Assembly (NCBI GenBank): GCA_014843695.1 | Contig: CM026402.1 | Span: 15,124,537-15,188,536, forward strand | From: Archivesica marissinica | Taxonomy: Eukaryota > Mollusca > Bivalvia > Venerida > Vesicomyidae | Reading direction: 5' to 3' | DNA length: 64,000 nt | Shown here: one piece after another, positions 41,026 to 56,500 of the stretch | Layout: each line of letters begins with the position of its first letter | Numbering within the stretch: position 1 is the first letter of the stretch | Position numbers and translations under genes: made by a program | Notes under the pieces: generated by a model | Database searches by the model: none | What the model saw: the letters and a program-made list of their open reading frames with translations, nothing else | What the model was told of the DNA's origin: nothing

Positions 41026-44000
41026 CGGACAGCAGCGTAGAGTGGTATACAATGGACAGCGGTGTAGAGTGGTATACAACGGACAGCGGCGTAGAGTGGT
41101 ATACAATGGATAGCGGTGTAGAGTGGTATAGAATGGACAGCGGTGTAGAGTGGTATACAATGGACAGCGGTGTAGAGTGGTATACAACGGACAGCGGCGT
41201 AGAGTGGTATACAATGGACAGCGGTGTAGAGTGGTATACAATGGACAGCGGTGTAGAGTGGTATACAATGGATAGCGGTGTAGAGTGGTATACAATGGAC
41301 AGCGGTGTAGAGTGGTATACAGCGGACAGCGGTATAGAGTGGTATACAACGGACAGTGGCGTAGAGTGGTATACAATGGACAGCGGTGTAGAGTGGTATA
41401 CAATGGATAGCGGTGTAGAGTGGTATACAATGGACAGCGGTGTAGAGTGGTATACAGCGGACAGCAGTATAGAGTGGTATACAACGGACAGTGGCGTAGA
41501 GTGGTATACAATGGACAACGGTGTAGAGTGGTATACAATGGACAGCGGTATAGAGTGGTATACAACGGACAGCGGTGTAGAGTGGTATACAACGGACAGC
41601 GGTGTAGAGTGGTATACAATGGACAGCGGTATAGAGTGGTATACAACGGACAGCGGTGTAGAGTGGTATACAACGGACAGCGGTATAGAGTGGTATACAA
41701 CGGACAGTGGCGTAGAGTGGTATACAATGGACAGCGGTGTAGAGTGGTATACAATGGACAGCGGTATAGAGTGGTATACAACGGACAGCGGTGTAGAGTG
41801 GTATACAACGGACAGCGGTATAGAGTGGTATACAATGGACAGCGGTATAGAGTGGTATACAACGGACAGCGGTATACAGTGGTATACAACGGACAGCGGT
41901 ATAGAGTGGTATACAATGGACAGCGGTGTAGAGTGGTATACAATGGACAGCGGTATAGAGTGGTATACAACGGACAGCGGTGTAGAGTGGTATACAACGG
42001 ACAGCGGTATAGAGTGGTATACAATGGACAGCGGTGTAGAGTGGTATACAACGGACAGCGGCGTAGAGTGGTATACAATGGACAGCGGTATAGAGTGGTA
42101 TACAACGGACAGCGGTGTAGAGTGGTATACAACGGACAGCGGTGTAGAGTGGTATACAATGGACAGCGGTGTAGAGTGGTATTCAATGGACAGTGGCCTA
42201 GAGTGGTATACAACGGACAGTGGTGTAGAGTGGTATACAATGGACAGCGGTATAGAGTGGTATACAACGGACAGTGGTGTAGAGTGGTATACAACGGACA
42301 GCGGTGTAGAGTGGTATACAACGGACAGCGGCGTAGAGTGGTATACAACGGACAGTGGTGTAGAGTGCTATACAATAAACAGCGGCGTATAGTGGTATAC
42401 AACGGACAGTGGTGTAGAGTGGTATACAACGGAAAGTTGCGTAGAGTGGTATACAATGGACAGCGGTGTAGAGTGGTATACAACGAACAGCGGTGTAGAG
42501 TGGTATACAACGGACAGCGGTGTAGAGTGGTATACAACGGACAGCGGTGTAGAGTGGTATACAACGGACAGCGGGTATAGTGGTATACAACGGACAGCGG
42601 TAGAGTGGTATACAACGGACAGCGGCGTAGAGTGTATACAACGGACAGTGGTGTAGAGTGGTATACAACGGACAGCGGTGTAAAGTGGTATACAACGGAC
42701 AGCGGCGTAGAGTGGTATACAACGGACAGTGGTGTAGAGTGGTATACAACGGACAGCGGTGTAGAGTGGTATACAACGGACAGCGGCGTAGTAGAGTGGT
42801 ATACAATGGACAGGGCGTAGAGTGGTATACAACGGACAGCGGTGTAGAGTGTATACAACGGACAGCGGTGTAGAGTGGTATACAACGGACAGCGGTGTAT
42901 AGTGGTATACAACGGACAGCGGTGTAGAGTGGTATACAACGGACAGCGGCGTAGAGTGGTATGCAACGGACAGCGGTGTAGAGTGGTATACAACGGACAG
43001 CGGTGACGAGTGGTATACAATGGACAGCGGTGTAGAGTGGTATACAATGGACAGCGGCGTAGAGTGGTATACAACGGACAGCGGTGTAGAGTGGTATACA
43101 ATGGACAGTGGCGTAGAGTGGTATACAACGGAAAGTGGTGTAGAGTGGTATACAACGGACAGCAGTGTAGAGTGGTATACAACGGACAACGGCGTATAGT
43201 GGTATACAACGGCCAGCGGCGTAGAGTGGTATACAACGGACAGCGGTGTAGAGTGGTATACAACGGACAGCGGTGTAGAGTGGTATACAACGGACAGCGG
43301 TGTAGAGTGGTATACAACGGACAGCGGTGTAGAGTGGTATACAACGGACAGCGGTGTAGAGTTGTATACAACGGAAAGTGGTGTAGAGTGGTATACAACG
43401 GACAGTGGTGTAGAGTGGTATGTAACGGACAGCGGTGTAGAGTGGTATACAACGGACAGCGGCGTAGAGTGGTATGCAACGGACAGCGGTGTAGAGTGGT
43501 ATACAACGGACAGTGGTGTAGAGTTGTATACAACGGACAGCGGTGTAAAGTGGTATACAACGGACAGCGGCGTAGAGTGGTATGCAACGGACATCCGTGT
43601 AGAGTGTTATACAACGTCAGCGGTGTAGAGTGTTATGCAACGGACAGCGGTGTAGAGTGGTATACAATGGACAGCGGCGTAGAGTGTTATGCAACGGACA
43701 GCGGTGTAGAGTGGTATACAATGGACAGCGGTGTAGAGTGGTATACAACGGACAGTGGCGTAGAGTAGTATACAACGGAAAGTGGTGTAGAGTGGTATAC
43801 AACGAACAGCGGTGTAGAGTGGTATACAACGGACAGTGGCGTAGAGTGGTATACAATGGACAATGGTGTAGAGTGGTATACAATGGACAGCGGTATAGAG
43901 TGGTATACAACGGACAGCGGTGTAGAGTGGTATACAACGGACAGCGGTGTAGAGTGGTATACAATGGACAGCGGTATAGAGTGGTATACAACGGACAGCG

Positions 44001-47000
44001 GTGTAGAGTGGTATACAACGGAGAGCGGTATTGAGTGGTATACACCGGACAGTGGCGTAGAGTGGTATATAATGGACAGCGGTGTAGAGTGGTATACAAT
44101 GGACAGCGGTATAGAGTGGTATACAACGGACAGCGGTGTAGAGTGGTATACAACGGACAGCGGTATAGAGTGGTATACAATGGACAGCGGTATAGAGTGG
44201 TATACAACGGACAGCGGTATACAGTGGTATACAACGGACAGCGGTATAGAGTGGTATACGATGGACAGCGGTGTAGAGTGGTATACAATGGACAGCGGTA
44301 TAGAGTGGTATACAACGGACAGCGGTGTAGAGTGGTATACAACGGACAGCGGTATAGAGTGGTATACAATGGACAGCGGTGTAGAGTGTTATACAACGGA
44401 CAGCGGCGTAGAGTGGTATACAATGGACCGCAGTATAGAGTGGTATACAACGGACAGCGGTGTAGAGTGGTATACAACGGACAGCGGTGTAGAGTGGTAT
44501 ACAATGGACAGCGGTGTAGAGTGGTATTCAATGGACAGTGGCCTAGAGTGGTATACAACGGACAGTGGTGTAGAGTGGTATACAATGGACAGCGGTATAG
44601 AGTGGTATACAACGGACAGTGGTGTAGAGTGGTATACAACGGACAGCGGTGTAGAGTGGTATACAACGGACAGCGGCGTAGAGTGGTATACAACGGACAG
44701 TGGTGTAGAGTGCTATACAATAAACAGCGGCGTAAAGTGGTATACAACGGACAGTGGTGTAGAGTGGTATACAACGGAAAGTTGCGTAGAGTGGTATACA
44801 ATGGACAGCGGTGTAGAGTGGTATACAACGAACAGCGGTGTAGAGTGGTATACAACGGACAGCGGCGTAGAGTGGTATACAACGGACAGCGGCGTAGAGT
44901 GGTATACAACGGACAGCGGTGTAGAGTGGTATACAACGGACAGCGGCGTATAGTGTATACAACGGACAGCGGGGTAGAGTGGTATACAACGGACAGCGGC
45001 GTAGAGTGGTATACAACGGAAAGTGGTGTAGAATGGTATACAATGGACAGCGGCGTAGAATGGTATACAACGGACAGCGGCGTAGAATAGTATACGACGG
45101 ACAGTGGTGTAGAGTGGTATACAACGGACAGCGGTGTAGAGTGGTATACAACGGACAGCGGCGTATAGTGGTATACAACGGACAGCGGTGTAGAGTAGTA
45201 TACAACGGACAGCGGGGTAGATTGTATACAACGGACAGCGGTGTAGAGTGGTATGCAACGGACAGCGGTGTAGAGTGGTATACAACGGACAGTGGTGTAG
45301 AGTTGTATACAACGGACAGCGGTGTAAAGTGGTATACAACGGACAGCGGCGTAGAGTGGTATGCAACGGACATCTGGGTAGAGTGGTATACAACGGACAG
45401 TGGTGTAGAGTGGTATACAACGGACAGCGGTGTAGAGTGGTATACAACGGACAGCGGTGTAGAGTGGTATACAACGGACAGCGGCGTAGAGTGGTATACA
45501 ATGGACAGTGGCGTAGAGTGGTATACAACGGAAACTGGTGTAGAGTGGTATACAACGGACAGCGGTTTAGAGTGGTATACAACGGACAGCGGCGTATAGT
45601 GGTATACAACGGACAGCGGTGTAAAGTGGTATACAACGGACAGCGGCGTAGAGTGGTATGCAACGGACATCCTTGTAGAGTGGTATACAACGGACAGTGG
45701 TGTAGAGTGGTATACAACGGACAGTGGTGTATAGTGGTATACAACGGACAGCGGTGTAAAGTGGTATACAACGGACAGCGGCGTAGAGTGGTATGCAACG
45801 GACATCCTTGTAGAGTGGTATACAACGGACAGCGGTGTAGAGTGGTATACAACGGACAGCGGCGTAGAGTGGTATACAATGGACAGTGGCGTAGAGTGGT
45901 ATACAACGGAAAGTGGTGTAGAGTGGTATACAACGAACAGCGGTGTAGAGTGGTATACAATGGACAGCGGTGTAGAGTGGTATACAATGGACAGTGGCGC
46001 AGAGTGGTATACAACGGAAAGTGGTGTAGAGTGGTATACAATGGACAGCGGCGTAGAGTGGTATACAATGGACAGCGGTGTAGAGTGGTATACAACGGAC
46101 AGCGGTTTAGAGTGGTATACAATGGACAGCGGTGTAGAGTGGTATACAACGGACAGTGGCGTAGAGTGGTATACAACGGAAAGTGGTGTAGAGTGGTATA
46201 CAACGGACAGCGGCGTATAGTGGTATACAACGGACAGCGGTGTAGAGTGGTATACATCGGACAGCGGCGTAGAGTGGTATACAACGGACAGCGGTGTAGA
46301 GTGGTATACAACGGACAGCGGTGTAGAGTGGTATATAACGGACAGCGGTGTAGAGTGGTATACCACGGACAGCGGTGTAGAGTGTTATACAACGGACAGC
46401 GGTGTAGAGTGGTATACAACGGACAGCGTTGTAGAGTGGTATACCACGGACAGCGGTGTAGAGTGGTATGAAATGGACAGCGGTGTAGAGTGGTATACAA
46501 CGGACAGCGGTGTAGAGTGGTATACAACGGACAGCGGTGTAGAGTGGTATACAACGGACAGCGGTGACGAGTGGTATACAATGGACAGCGGTGTAGAGTG
46601 GTATACAATGGACAGCGGCGTAGAGTGGTATACAACGGACAGCGGTATGAGTGGTATACAACGGACAGTGGCGTAGAGTGTATAAAGGACAGCGGTGTAG
46701 AGTGGTATACAATGGACAGCGGTGTAGAGTGGTATACAACGGACAGCGGTGTAGAGTGGTATACAACGGACAGCGGTGTAGAGTGGTATACAACGGACAG
46801 CGGTATAGAGTGGTATACAACGGACAGCGGTATACAGTGGTATACAACGGACAGCGGTATAGAGTGGTATACGATGGACAGCGGTGTAGAGTGGTATACA
46901 ATGGACAGCGGTGTAGAGTGGTATACAACGGACAGCGGTGTAGAGTGGTATACAACGGACAGCGGTATAGAGTGGTATACAACGGACAGCGGTGTAGAGT

Positions 47001-50000
47001 GGTATACAACGGACAGCGGCGTAGAGTGGTATACAATGGACAGCGGTATAGAGTGGTATACAACGGACAGCGGTGTAGAGTGGTATACAACGGACAGCGG
47101 TGTAGAGTGGTATACAATGGACAGCGGTGTAGAGTGGTATTCAATGGACAGTGGCCTAGAGTGGTATACAACGGACAGTGGTGTAGAGTGGTATACAATG
47201 GACAGCGGTATAGAGTGGTATACAACGGACAGTGGTGTAGAGTGGTATACAACGGACAGCGGTGTAGAGTGGTATACAACGGACAGCGGCGTAGAGTGGT
47301 ATACAACGGACAGTGGTGTAGAGTGCTATACAATAAACAGCGGCGTAAAGTGGTATACAACGGACAGTGGTGTAGAGTGGTATACAACGGAAAGTTGCGT
47401 AGAGTGGTATACAATGGACAGCGGTGTAGAGTGGTATACAACGAACAGCGGTGTAGAGTGGTATACAACGGACAGCGGCGTAGAGTGGTATACAACGGAC
47501 AGCGGCGTAGAGTGGTATACAACGGACAGCGGTGTAGAGTGGTATACAACGGACAGCGGCGTATAGTGTATACAACGGACAGCGGGGTAGAGTGGTATAC
47601 AACGGACAGCGGCGTAGAGTGGTATACAACGGAAAGTGGTGTAGAATGGTATACAATGGACAGCGGCGTAGAATGGTATACAACGGACAGCGGCGTAGAA
47701 TAGTATACGACGGACAGTGGTGTAGAGTGGTATACAACGGACAGCGGTGTAGAGTGGTATACAACGGACAGCGGCGTATAGTGGTATACAACGGACAGCG
47801 GTGTAGAGTAGTATACAACGGACAGCGGGGTAGATTGTATACAACGGACAGCGGTGTAGAGTGGTATGCAACGGACAGCGGTGTAGAGTGGTATACAACG
47901 GACAGTGGTGTAGAGTTGTATACAACGGACAGCGGTGTAAAGTGGTATACAACGGACAGCGGCGTAGAGTGGTATGCAACGGACATCTGGGTAGAGTGGT
48001 ATACAACGGACAGTGGTGTAGAGTGGTATACAACGGACAGCGGTGTAGAGTGGTATACAACGGACAGCGGTGTAGAGTGGTATACAACGGACAGCGGCGT
48101 AGAGTGGTATACAATGGACAGTGGCGTAGAGTGGTATACAACGGAAACTGGTGTAGAGTGGTATACAACGGACAGCGGTTTAGAGTGGTATACAACGGAC
48201 AGCGGCGTATAGTGGTATACAACGGACAGCGGTGTAAAGTGGTATACAACGGACAGCGGCGTAGAGTGGTATGCAACGGACATCCTTGTAGAGTGGTATA
48301 CAACGGACAGTGGTGTAGAGTGGTATACAACGGACAGTGGTGTATAGTGGTATACAACGGACAGCGGTGTAAAGTGGTATACAACGGACAGCGGCGTAGA
48401 GTGGTATGCAACGGACATCCTTGTAGAGTGGTATACAACGGACAGCGGTGTAGAGTGGTATACAACGGACAGCGGCGTAGAGTGGTATACAATGGACAGT
48501 GGCGTAGAGTGGTATACAACGGAAAGTGGTGTAGAGTGGTATACAGCAGCGGTGTAGAGTGGTATACAATGGACAGCGGTGTAGAGTGGTATACAATGGC
48601 AAGTGGACAAGGAGTAGAGTATACAATGGACAGCGGCGTAGAGTGGTATACAATGGACAGCGGTGTAGAGTGGTATACAACGGACAGCGGTAGAGTGGTA
48701 TACAATGGACAGCGGTGTAGAGTGGTATACAACGGACAGCGGTGTAGAGTGGTATACAACGGACAGCGGCGTAGAGTGGTATACAACGGACAGCGGTGTA
48801 GAGTGGTATACAACGGACAGCGGTGTAGAGTGGTATACAACGGACAGCGGTGTAGAGTGGTATACCACGGACAGCGGTGTAGAGTGTTATACAACGGACA
48901 GCGGTGTAGAGTGGTATACAACGGACAGCGGTGTAGAGTGGTATACCACGGACAGCGGTGTAGAGTGGTATGCAATGGACAGCGGTGTAGAGTGGTATAC
49001 AACGGACAGCGGTGTAGAGTGGTATACAACGGACAGCGGTGTAGAGTGGTATACAACGGACAGGTGTAGAGTGGTATACAATGGACAGCGGCGTAGAGTG
49101 GTATACAACGGACAGCGGTGTAGAGTGGTATACAATGGACAGTGGCGTAGAGTGGTATACAACGGAAAGTGGTGTAGAGTGGTATACAACGGACAGCAGT
49201 GTAGAGTGGTATACAACGGACAACGGCGTATAGTGGTATACAACGGCCAGCGGCGTAGAGTGGTATACAACGGACAGCGGTGTAGAGTGGTATACAACGG
49301 ACAGCGGTGTAGAGTGGTATACAACGGACAGCGGTGTAGAGTGGTATACAACGGACAGCGGTGTAGAGTGGTATACAACGGACAGCGGTGTAGAGTTGTA
49401 TACAACGGAAAGTGGTGTAGAGTGGTATACAACGGACAGTGGTGTAGAGTGGTATGTAACGGACAGCGGTGTAGAGTGGTATACAACGGACAGCGGCGTA
49501 GAGTGGTATGCAACGGACAGCGGTGTAGAGTGGTATACAACGGACAGTGGTGTAGAGTTGTATACAACGGACAGCGGTGTAAAGTGGTATACAACGGACA
49601 GCTTCGTAGAGTGGTATGCAACGGACATCCGTGTAGAGTGTTATACAACGTCAGCGGTGTAGAGTGTTATGCAACGGACAGCGGTGTAGAGTGGTATACA
49701 ATGGACAGTGGTGTAGAGTGTTATGCAACGGACAGCGGTGTAGAGTGGTATACAATGGACAGCGGTGTAGAGTGGTATACAACGGACAGTGGCGTAGAGT
49801 AGTATACAATGGACAGTGGCGCAGAGTGGTATACAACGGAAAGTGGTGTAGAGTGGTATACAATGGACAGCGGTGTAGAGTGGTATACAATGGACAGCGG
49901 TGTAGAGTGGTATACAACGGACAGCGGTGTAGAGTGGTATACAATGGACAGCGGTGTAGAGTGGTATACAACGGACAGTGGCGTAGAGTGGTATAAAACG

Positions 50001-53000
50001 GAAAGTGGTGTAGAGTGGTATACAACGGACAGCGGTGTAGAGTGGTATACAACGGACAGCGGCGTATAGTGGTATACAACGGACAGCGGTGTAGAGTGGT
50101 ATATTACGGACAGCGGCGTAGAGTGGTATACAACGGACAGCGGTGTAGAGTGGTATACAACGGACAGCGGTGTTGAGTGGTATACAACGGACAGCGGTGT
50201 AGAGTGGTATACCACGGACAGCGGTGTAGAGTGTTATACAACGGACAGCGGTGTAGAGTGGTATACAACGGACAGCGTTGTAGAGTGGTATACCACGGAC
50301 AGCGGTGTAGAGTGGTATGAAATGGACAGCGGTGTAGAGTGGTATACAACGGACAGCGGTGTAGAGTGGTATACAACGGACAGCGGTGTAGAGTGGTATA
50401 CAACTGACAGCGGTGACGAGTGGTATACAATGGACAGCGGTGTAGAGTGGTATACAATGGATAGCGGCGTAGAGTGGTATACAACGGACAGCGGTGTAGA
50501 GTGGTATACAACGGACAGCGGTGTAGAGTGGTATACAATGGACAGCGGCGTAGAGTGGTATACAACGGACAGCGGTGTAGAGTGGTATACAACGGACAGC
50601 GGTGTAGAGTTGTATACAATGGACAGCGGTGTAGAGTGGTATACAACGGACAGCGGTGTAGAGTGGTATACAATGGACAGTGGTGTAGAGTGGTATGCAA
50701 CGGACAGCGGTGTAGAGTGGTATACAATGGACAGCGGTGTAGAGTGGTATACAATGGACAGCGGCGTAGAGTGGTATACAATGGACAGCGGTGTAGAGTG
50801 GTATACAATGGACAGCGGTGTAGAGTGGTATACAACGGACAGCGGTGTAGAGTGGTATACAACGGACAGCAAACAAACCAAGTGGTATACAAGGACAGCG
50901 GTAGAGTGGTATACAATGGAACAAAAAATGGACAGCGGTGTAGATGGTATACAATGGACAGCGGTAGAGTGGTATACAACGGACAGCGGGTAGAGTGTAT
51001 ACAAGGACAGCGGTGTAGAGTGGTATACAATGAACAGCAGTGTAGAGTGTTATACAATGGACAGCGGCGTAGAGTGTTATACAATGGACAGTGGCGCAGA
51101 GTGGTATACAACGGACAGCGGTGTAGAGTGGTATACAACGGACAGCGGTGTAGTGTGGTATACCACGGACAGCGGCGTAGAGTGTTATACAACGGACAGC
51201 GGTGTAGAGTGGTATACCACGGACAGCGGCGTAGAGTGTTATACAACGGACAGCGGTGTAGGGTGGTATACAACGGACAGCGGTGTAGAGTGGTATACCA
51301 CGGACAGCGGTGTAGAGTGTTATACAACGGACAGCGGTGTAGAGTGGTATACAACGGACAGCGGTGTAGAGTGGTATACAATGGACAGTGGTGTAGAGTG
51401 GTATACAACGGACAGCGGTGTAGAGTGGTATACAACGGACAGCGGTGTAGAGTGGTATACAACGGACAGCGGTGACGAGTGGTATACAATGGACAGCGGT
51501 GTAGAGTGGTATACAATTGACAGTGGCGTAGAGTGGTATACAACGGACATCGGTGTAGAGTGGTATACAACGGACAGCGGTGTAGAGTGGTATACAACGG
51601 ACAGCGGTGTAGAGTGGTATACAACGGACAGCGGTGTAGAGTGGTATACAATGGACAGCGGCGTAGAGTGGTATACAACGGACAGCGGTGTAGAGTGGTA
51701 TACAACGGACAGCGGTGTAGAGTTGTATACAATGGACAGCGGTGTAGAGTGGTATACAACGGACAGCGGTGTAGAGTGGTATACAATGGACAGTGGTGTA
51801 GAGTGGTATGCAACGGACAGCGGTGTAGAGTGGTATACAATGGACAGCGGTGTAGAGTGGTATACAATGGACAGCGGCGTAGAGTGGTATACAATGGACA
51901 GCGGTGTAGAGTGGTATACAATGGACAGCGGTGTAGAGTGGTATACAACGGACAGCGGTGTAGAGTGATATACAACGGACAGCGGTGTAGAGTGGTATAC
52001 AATGAACAGCAGTGTAGAGTGTTATACAATGGACAGCGGCGTAGAGTGTTATACAATGGACAGTGGCGCAGAGTGGTATACAACGGACAGCGGTGTAGAG
52101 TGGTATACAACGGACAGCGGTGTAGTGTGGTATACCACGGACAGCGGCGTAGAGTGTTATACAACGGACAGCGGTGTAGAGTGGTATACCACGGACAGCG
52201 GCGTAGAGTGTTATACAACGGACAGCGGTGTAGGGTGGTATACAACGGACAGCGGTGTAGAGTGGTATACCACGGACAGCGGTGTAGAGTGTTATACAAC
52301 GGACAGCGGTGTAGAGTGGTATACAACGGACAGCGGTGTAGAGTGGTATACAATGGACAGTGGTGTAGAGTGGTATACAACGGACAGCGGTGTAGAGTGG
52401 TATACAACGGACAGCGGTGTAGAGTGGTATACAACGGACAGCGGTGACGAGTGGTATACAATGGACAGCGGTGTAGAGTGGTATACAATTGACAGTGGCG
52501 TAGAGTGGTATACAACGGACATCGGTGTAGAGTGGTATACAACGGACAGCGGTGTAGAGTGGTATACAACGGACAGCGGCGTAGAGTGGTATACAACGGA
52601 CAGCGGTGTAGAGTGGTATACAATGGACGTCGGCGTTGAGTGGTATACAACGGACAGCGGTGTAGAGTGGTATACAACGGACAGCGGTGTAGAGTTGTAT
52701 ACAATGGACAGCGGTGTAGAGTGGTATACAACGGACAGCGGTGTAGAGTGGTATACAATGGACAGCGGCGTAGAGTGGTATACAATGGACAGCGGTGTAG
52801 ATGGTATACAATGGACAGCGGTGTAGAGTGGTATACAATGGACAGCGGCGTAGAGTGGTATACAATGGACAGCGGTGTAGATGGTATACAATGGACAGAG
52901 GTGTAGAGTGGTATACAATGGACAGCGGTGTAGAGTGTTATACAACAGACAGCGGTGTAGGGTGGTATACAACGGACAGCGGTGTAGGCTGGTATACAAC

Positions 53001-55500
53001 GGACAGCGGTGTAGAGTGGTATACAACGGACAGCGGTGTAGAGTGGTATACAATGGACAGCGGTGTAGAGTGGTATACAATGGACAGCGGTGTAGAGTGG
53101 TATACAACGGACAGCGGTGTAGAGTGGTATACAACGGACAGCGGTGTAGAGTGGTATACAATGGACAGCGGCGTAGAGTGGTATACAATGGACAGCGGTG
53201 TAGATGATATACAATGGACAGCGGTGTAGAGTGGTATACAATGGACAGCGGCGTAGAGTGTTATACAACGGACAGCGGTGTAGGGTGGTATACAACGGAC
53301 AGCTGTGTAGGGTGGTATACAACGGACAGCGGTGTAGAGTGGTATACAACGGACAGCGGTGTAGAGTGGTATACAATGGACAGCGGTGTAGAGTGGTATA
53401 CAATGGACAGCGGCGCAGAGTGGTATACAACGGACAGCGGTGTAGAGTGGTATACAACGGACAGCGGTGTAGAGTGGTATACAACGGACAGCGGTGTAGA
53501 GTGGTATACCACGGACAGCGGTGTAGAGTGTTATACAACGGACAGCGGTGTAGAGTGGTATACAACGGACAGCGGTGTAGAATGGTATACAACGAACAGC
53601 GGTGTAGAGTGGTATACAACGGACAGCGGTGACGAGTGGTATACAATGGACAGCGGTGTAGAGTGGTATAATATGGACAGCGGTGTAGAGTGGTATACAA
53701 CGGACAGCGGTGCAGAGTGGTATACAATGGACAGTGGCGTAGAGTGGTATACAACGGACAGCGGTGTAGAGTGGTATACAACGGACAGCGGTGACGAGTG
53801 GTATACAATGGACAGCGGTGTGGAGTGGTATACAATGGACAGGGTGTAGAGTGGTATACAACGGACAGCGGTGTAGAGTGGTATACAACGGACAGCGGTG
53901 TAGAGTGGTATACCACGAACAGCGGTGTAGAGTGGTATGCAATGGACAGCGGTGTAGAGTGGTATACAACGGACAGCGGTGTAGAGTGGTATACAACGGA
54001 CAGCGGTGTAGAGTGGTATACAACGGACAGCGGTATAGAGTGGTATACAATGGACAGCGGCGTAGAGTGGTATACAACGGACAGCGGTGTAGAGTGGTAT
54101 ACAACGGACAGTGGCGTAGAGTGGTATACAACGGACAGCGGCGTAGAGTGGTATACAACGGACAGCGGCGTAGAGTGGTATACATCGGACATCCGTGTAG
54201 AGTGGTATACAATGGACAGCGGTGTAGAGTGTTAGGCAACGGACAGCGACGTAGAATGGTATACAACGGACAGCGGTGTAGAGTGTTATGCAACGGACAG
54301 CGGCGTAGAGTGGTATACAACGGACATCCGTGTAGAGTGGTATACAATGGACAGCGGTGTAGAGTGTTATACAACGGACAGCGGTGTAGAGTGGTATACA
54401 ACGGACAGCGGCGTAGAGTGGTATACAACGGACAGCGGTGTAGAGTTGTATACAACGGACATCCGTGTAGAGTGGTATACAACGGACAGCGGTGTAGAGT
54501 GGTATACAACGGACAGCGGTGTAGAGTGTTATGCAACGGACAGCGGCGTAGAGTGTTATACAACGGACAGCGGTGTAGAGTGGTATACAACGGACAGCGG
54601 CGTAGAGTGGTATACAACGGACAGCGGTGTAGAGTTGTATACAACGGACATCCGTGTAGAGTGGTATACAACGGACAGCGGTGTAGAGTGGTATACAACG
54701 GACAGCGGTGTAGAGTGGTATACAACGGACAGCGGTGTAGTGTGGTATACAACGGACAGCGGTGTAGAGTGGTATACAACGGACAGCGGCGTAGAGTGGT
54801 ATACAACGGACAGCGGTGTAGAGTGGTATACAACGGACAGCGGCGTAGAGTGTTATGCAACGGACAGCGGTGTAGAGTGGTATACAACGGACAGTGGCGT
54901 AGAGTGGTATACAACGGACTGCGGCGTAGAGTGTTATGCAACGGACAGCGGTGTAGAGTGGTATACAACGGACAGCGGCGTAGAGTGGTATACAACGGAC
55001 AGCGGTGTAGAGTGTTATACAACGGACAGCGGCGTAGAGTGGTATACAACGGACAGCGGCGTAGAGTGTTATGCAACGGACAGCGGCGTAGAGTGGTATA
55101 CAACGGACAGCGGCGTATAGTGGTATACAACGGACAGCGGCGTAGAGTGTTATGCAACGGACAGCGGTGTAGAGTGGTATGCAACAGACAGCGGCGTAGA
55201 GTGTTATGCAACGGACAGCGGTGTAGAGTGGTATGCAACAGACAGCGGCGTAGAGTGTTATGCAACGGACAGCGGCGTAGAGTGGTATACAACGGACAGC
55301 GGCGTAGAGTGGTATACAACGGACAGCGGCGTAGAGTGTTATGCAACGGACAGCGGTGTAGAGTGGTATGCAACAGACAATGGCATAGAGTGGTATACAA
55401 CGGACAGCGGCGTAGAGTGTTATGCAACGGACAGCGGTGTAGAGTGGTATACAACGGACAGCGGTGTAGAGTGGTATACAACGGACAGCGGCGTAGAGTG
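41026..55500. repeat. 27-bp satellite, more than 500 units, with higher-order structure
   Basis: Unit GTATACAACGGACAGCGGTG, TAGAGTG. Common variants are ACAATGG for ACAACGG, GGCGTAG or GGTATAG for GGTGTAG, GACAGTGG, GTTATGC and GACATCCGT. The consensus is stop-free in five of six frames, which explains minus-strand open frames above 1,300 codons; these are not genes. Rare variants recur at fixed offsets: 2,345 (41871/44216; 42196/44541), 2,613 (44216/46829; 44541/47154), 6,034 (43614/49648) and 972 (51031/52003), so blocks of the array were copied. The right end is at an N gap, so length is a minimum. Confidence 0.97.
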
Positions 55501-56500
55501 NNNNNNNNNNNNNNNNNNNNNNNNNNNNNNNNNNNNNNNNNNNNNNNNNNNNNNNNNNNNNNNNNNNNNNNNNNNNNNNNNNNNNNNNNNNNNNNNNNNN
55601 NNNNNNNNNNNNNNNNNNNNNNNNNNNNNNNNNNNNNNNNNNNNNNNNNNNNNNNNNNNNNNNNNNNNNNNNNNNNNNNNNNNNNNNNNNNNNNNNNNNN
55701 NNNNNNNNNNNNNNNNNNNNNNNNNNNNNNNNNNNNNNNNNNNNNNNNNNNNNNNNNNNNNNNNNNNNNNNNNNNNNNNNNNNNNNNNNNNNNNNNNNNN
55801 NNNNNNNNNNNNNNNNNNNNNNNNNNNNNNNNNNNNNNNNNNNNNNNNNNNNNNNNNNNNNNNNNNNNNNNNNNNNNNNNNNNNNNNNNNNNNNNNNNNN
55901 NNNNNNNNNNNNNNNNNNNNNNNNNNNNNNNNNNNNNNNNNNNNNNNNNNNNNNNNNNNNNNNNNNNNNNNNNNNNNNNNNNNNNNNNNNNNNNNNNNNN
56001 NNNNNNNNNNNNNNNNNNNNNNNNNNNNNNNNNNNNNNNNNNNNNNNNNNNNNNNNNNNNNNNNNNNNNNNNNNNNNNNNNNNNNNNNNNNNNNNNNNNN
56101 NNNNNNNNNNNNNNNNNNNNNNNNNNNNNNNNNNNNNNNNNNNNNNNNNNNNNNNNNNNNNNNNNNNNNNNNNNNNNNNNNNNNNNNNNNNNNNNNNNNN
56201 NNNNNNNNNNNNNNNNNNNNNNNNNNNNNNNNNNNNNNNNNNNNNNNNNNNNNNNNNNNNNNNNNNNNNNNNNNNNNNNNNNNNNNNNNNNNNNNNNNNN
56301 NNNNNNNNNNNNNNNNNNNNNNNNNNNNNNNNNNNNNNNNNNNNNNNNNNNNNNNNNNNNNNNNNNNNNNNNNNNNNNNNNNNNNNNNNNNNNNNNNNNN
56401 NNNNNNNNNNNNNNNNNNNNNNNNNNNNNNNNNNNNNNNNNNNNNNNNNNNNNNNNNNNNNNNNNNNNNNNNNNNNNNNNNNNNNNNNNNNNNNNNNNNN
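55501..56500. other. Assembly gap, 1,000 N
   Basis: Exactly 1,000 N between the 27-bp satellite on the left and the 26-bp satellite on the right; the junction and both true array ends are unresolved. Confidence 0.99.

Noticed and set aside
49641..54192. Very long minus-strand open frames (about 1,074 and 1,362 codons) and many plus-strand ones in the 27-bp satellite
   Set aside because: The unit is 27 bp and its consensus has no stop in five of six frames, so open frames are automatic. There is no start context, no non-repetitive domain, and frames shift wherever a unit has an indel.
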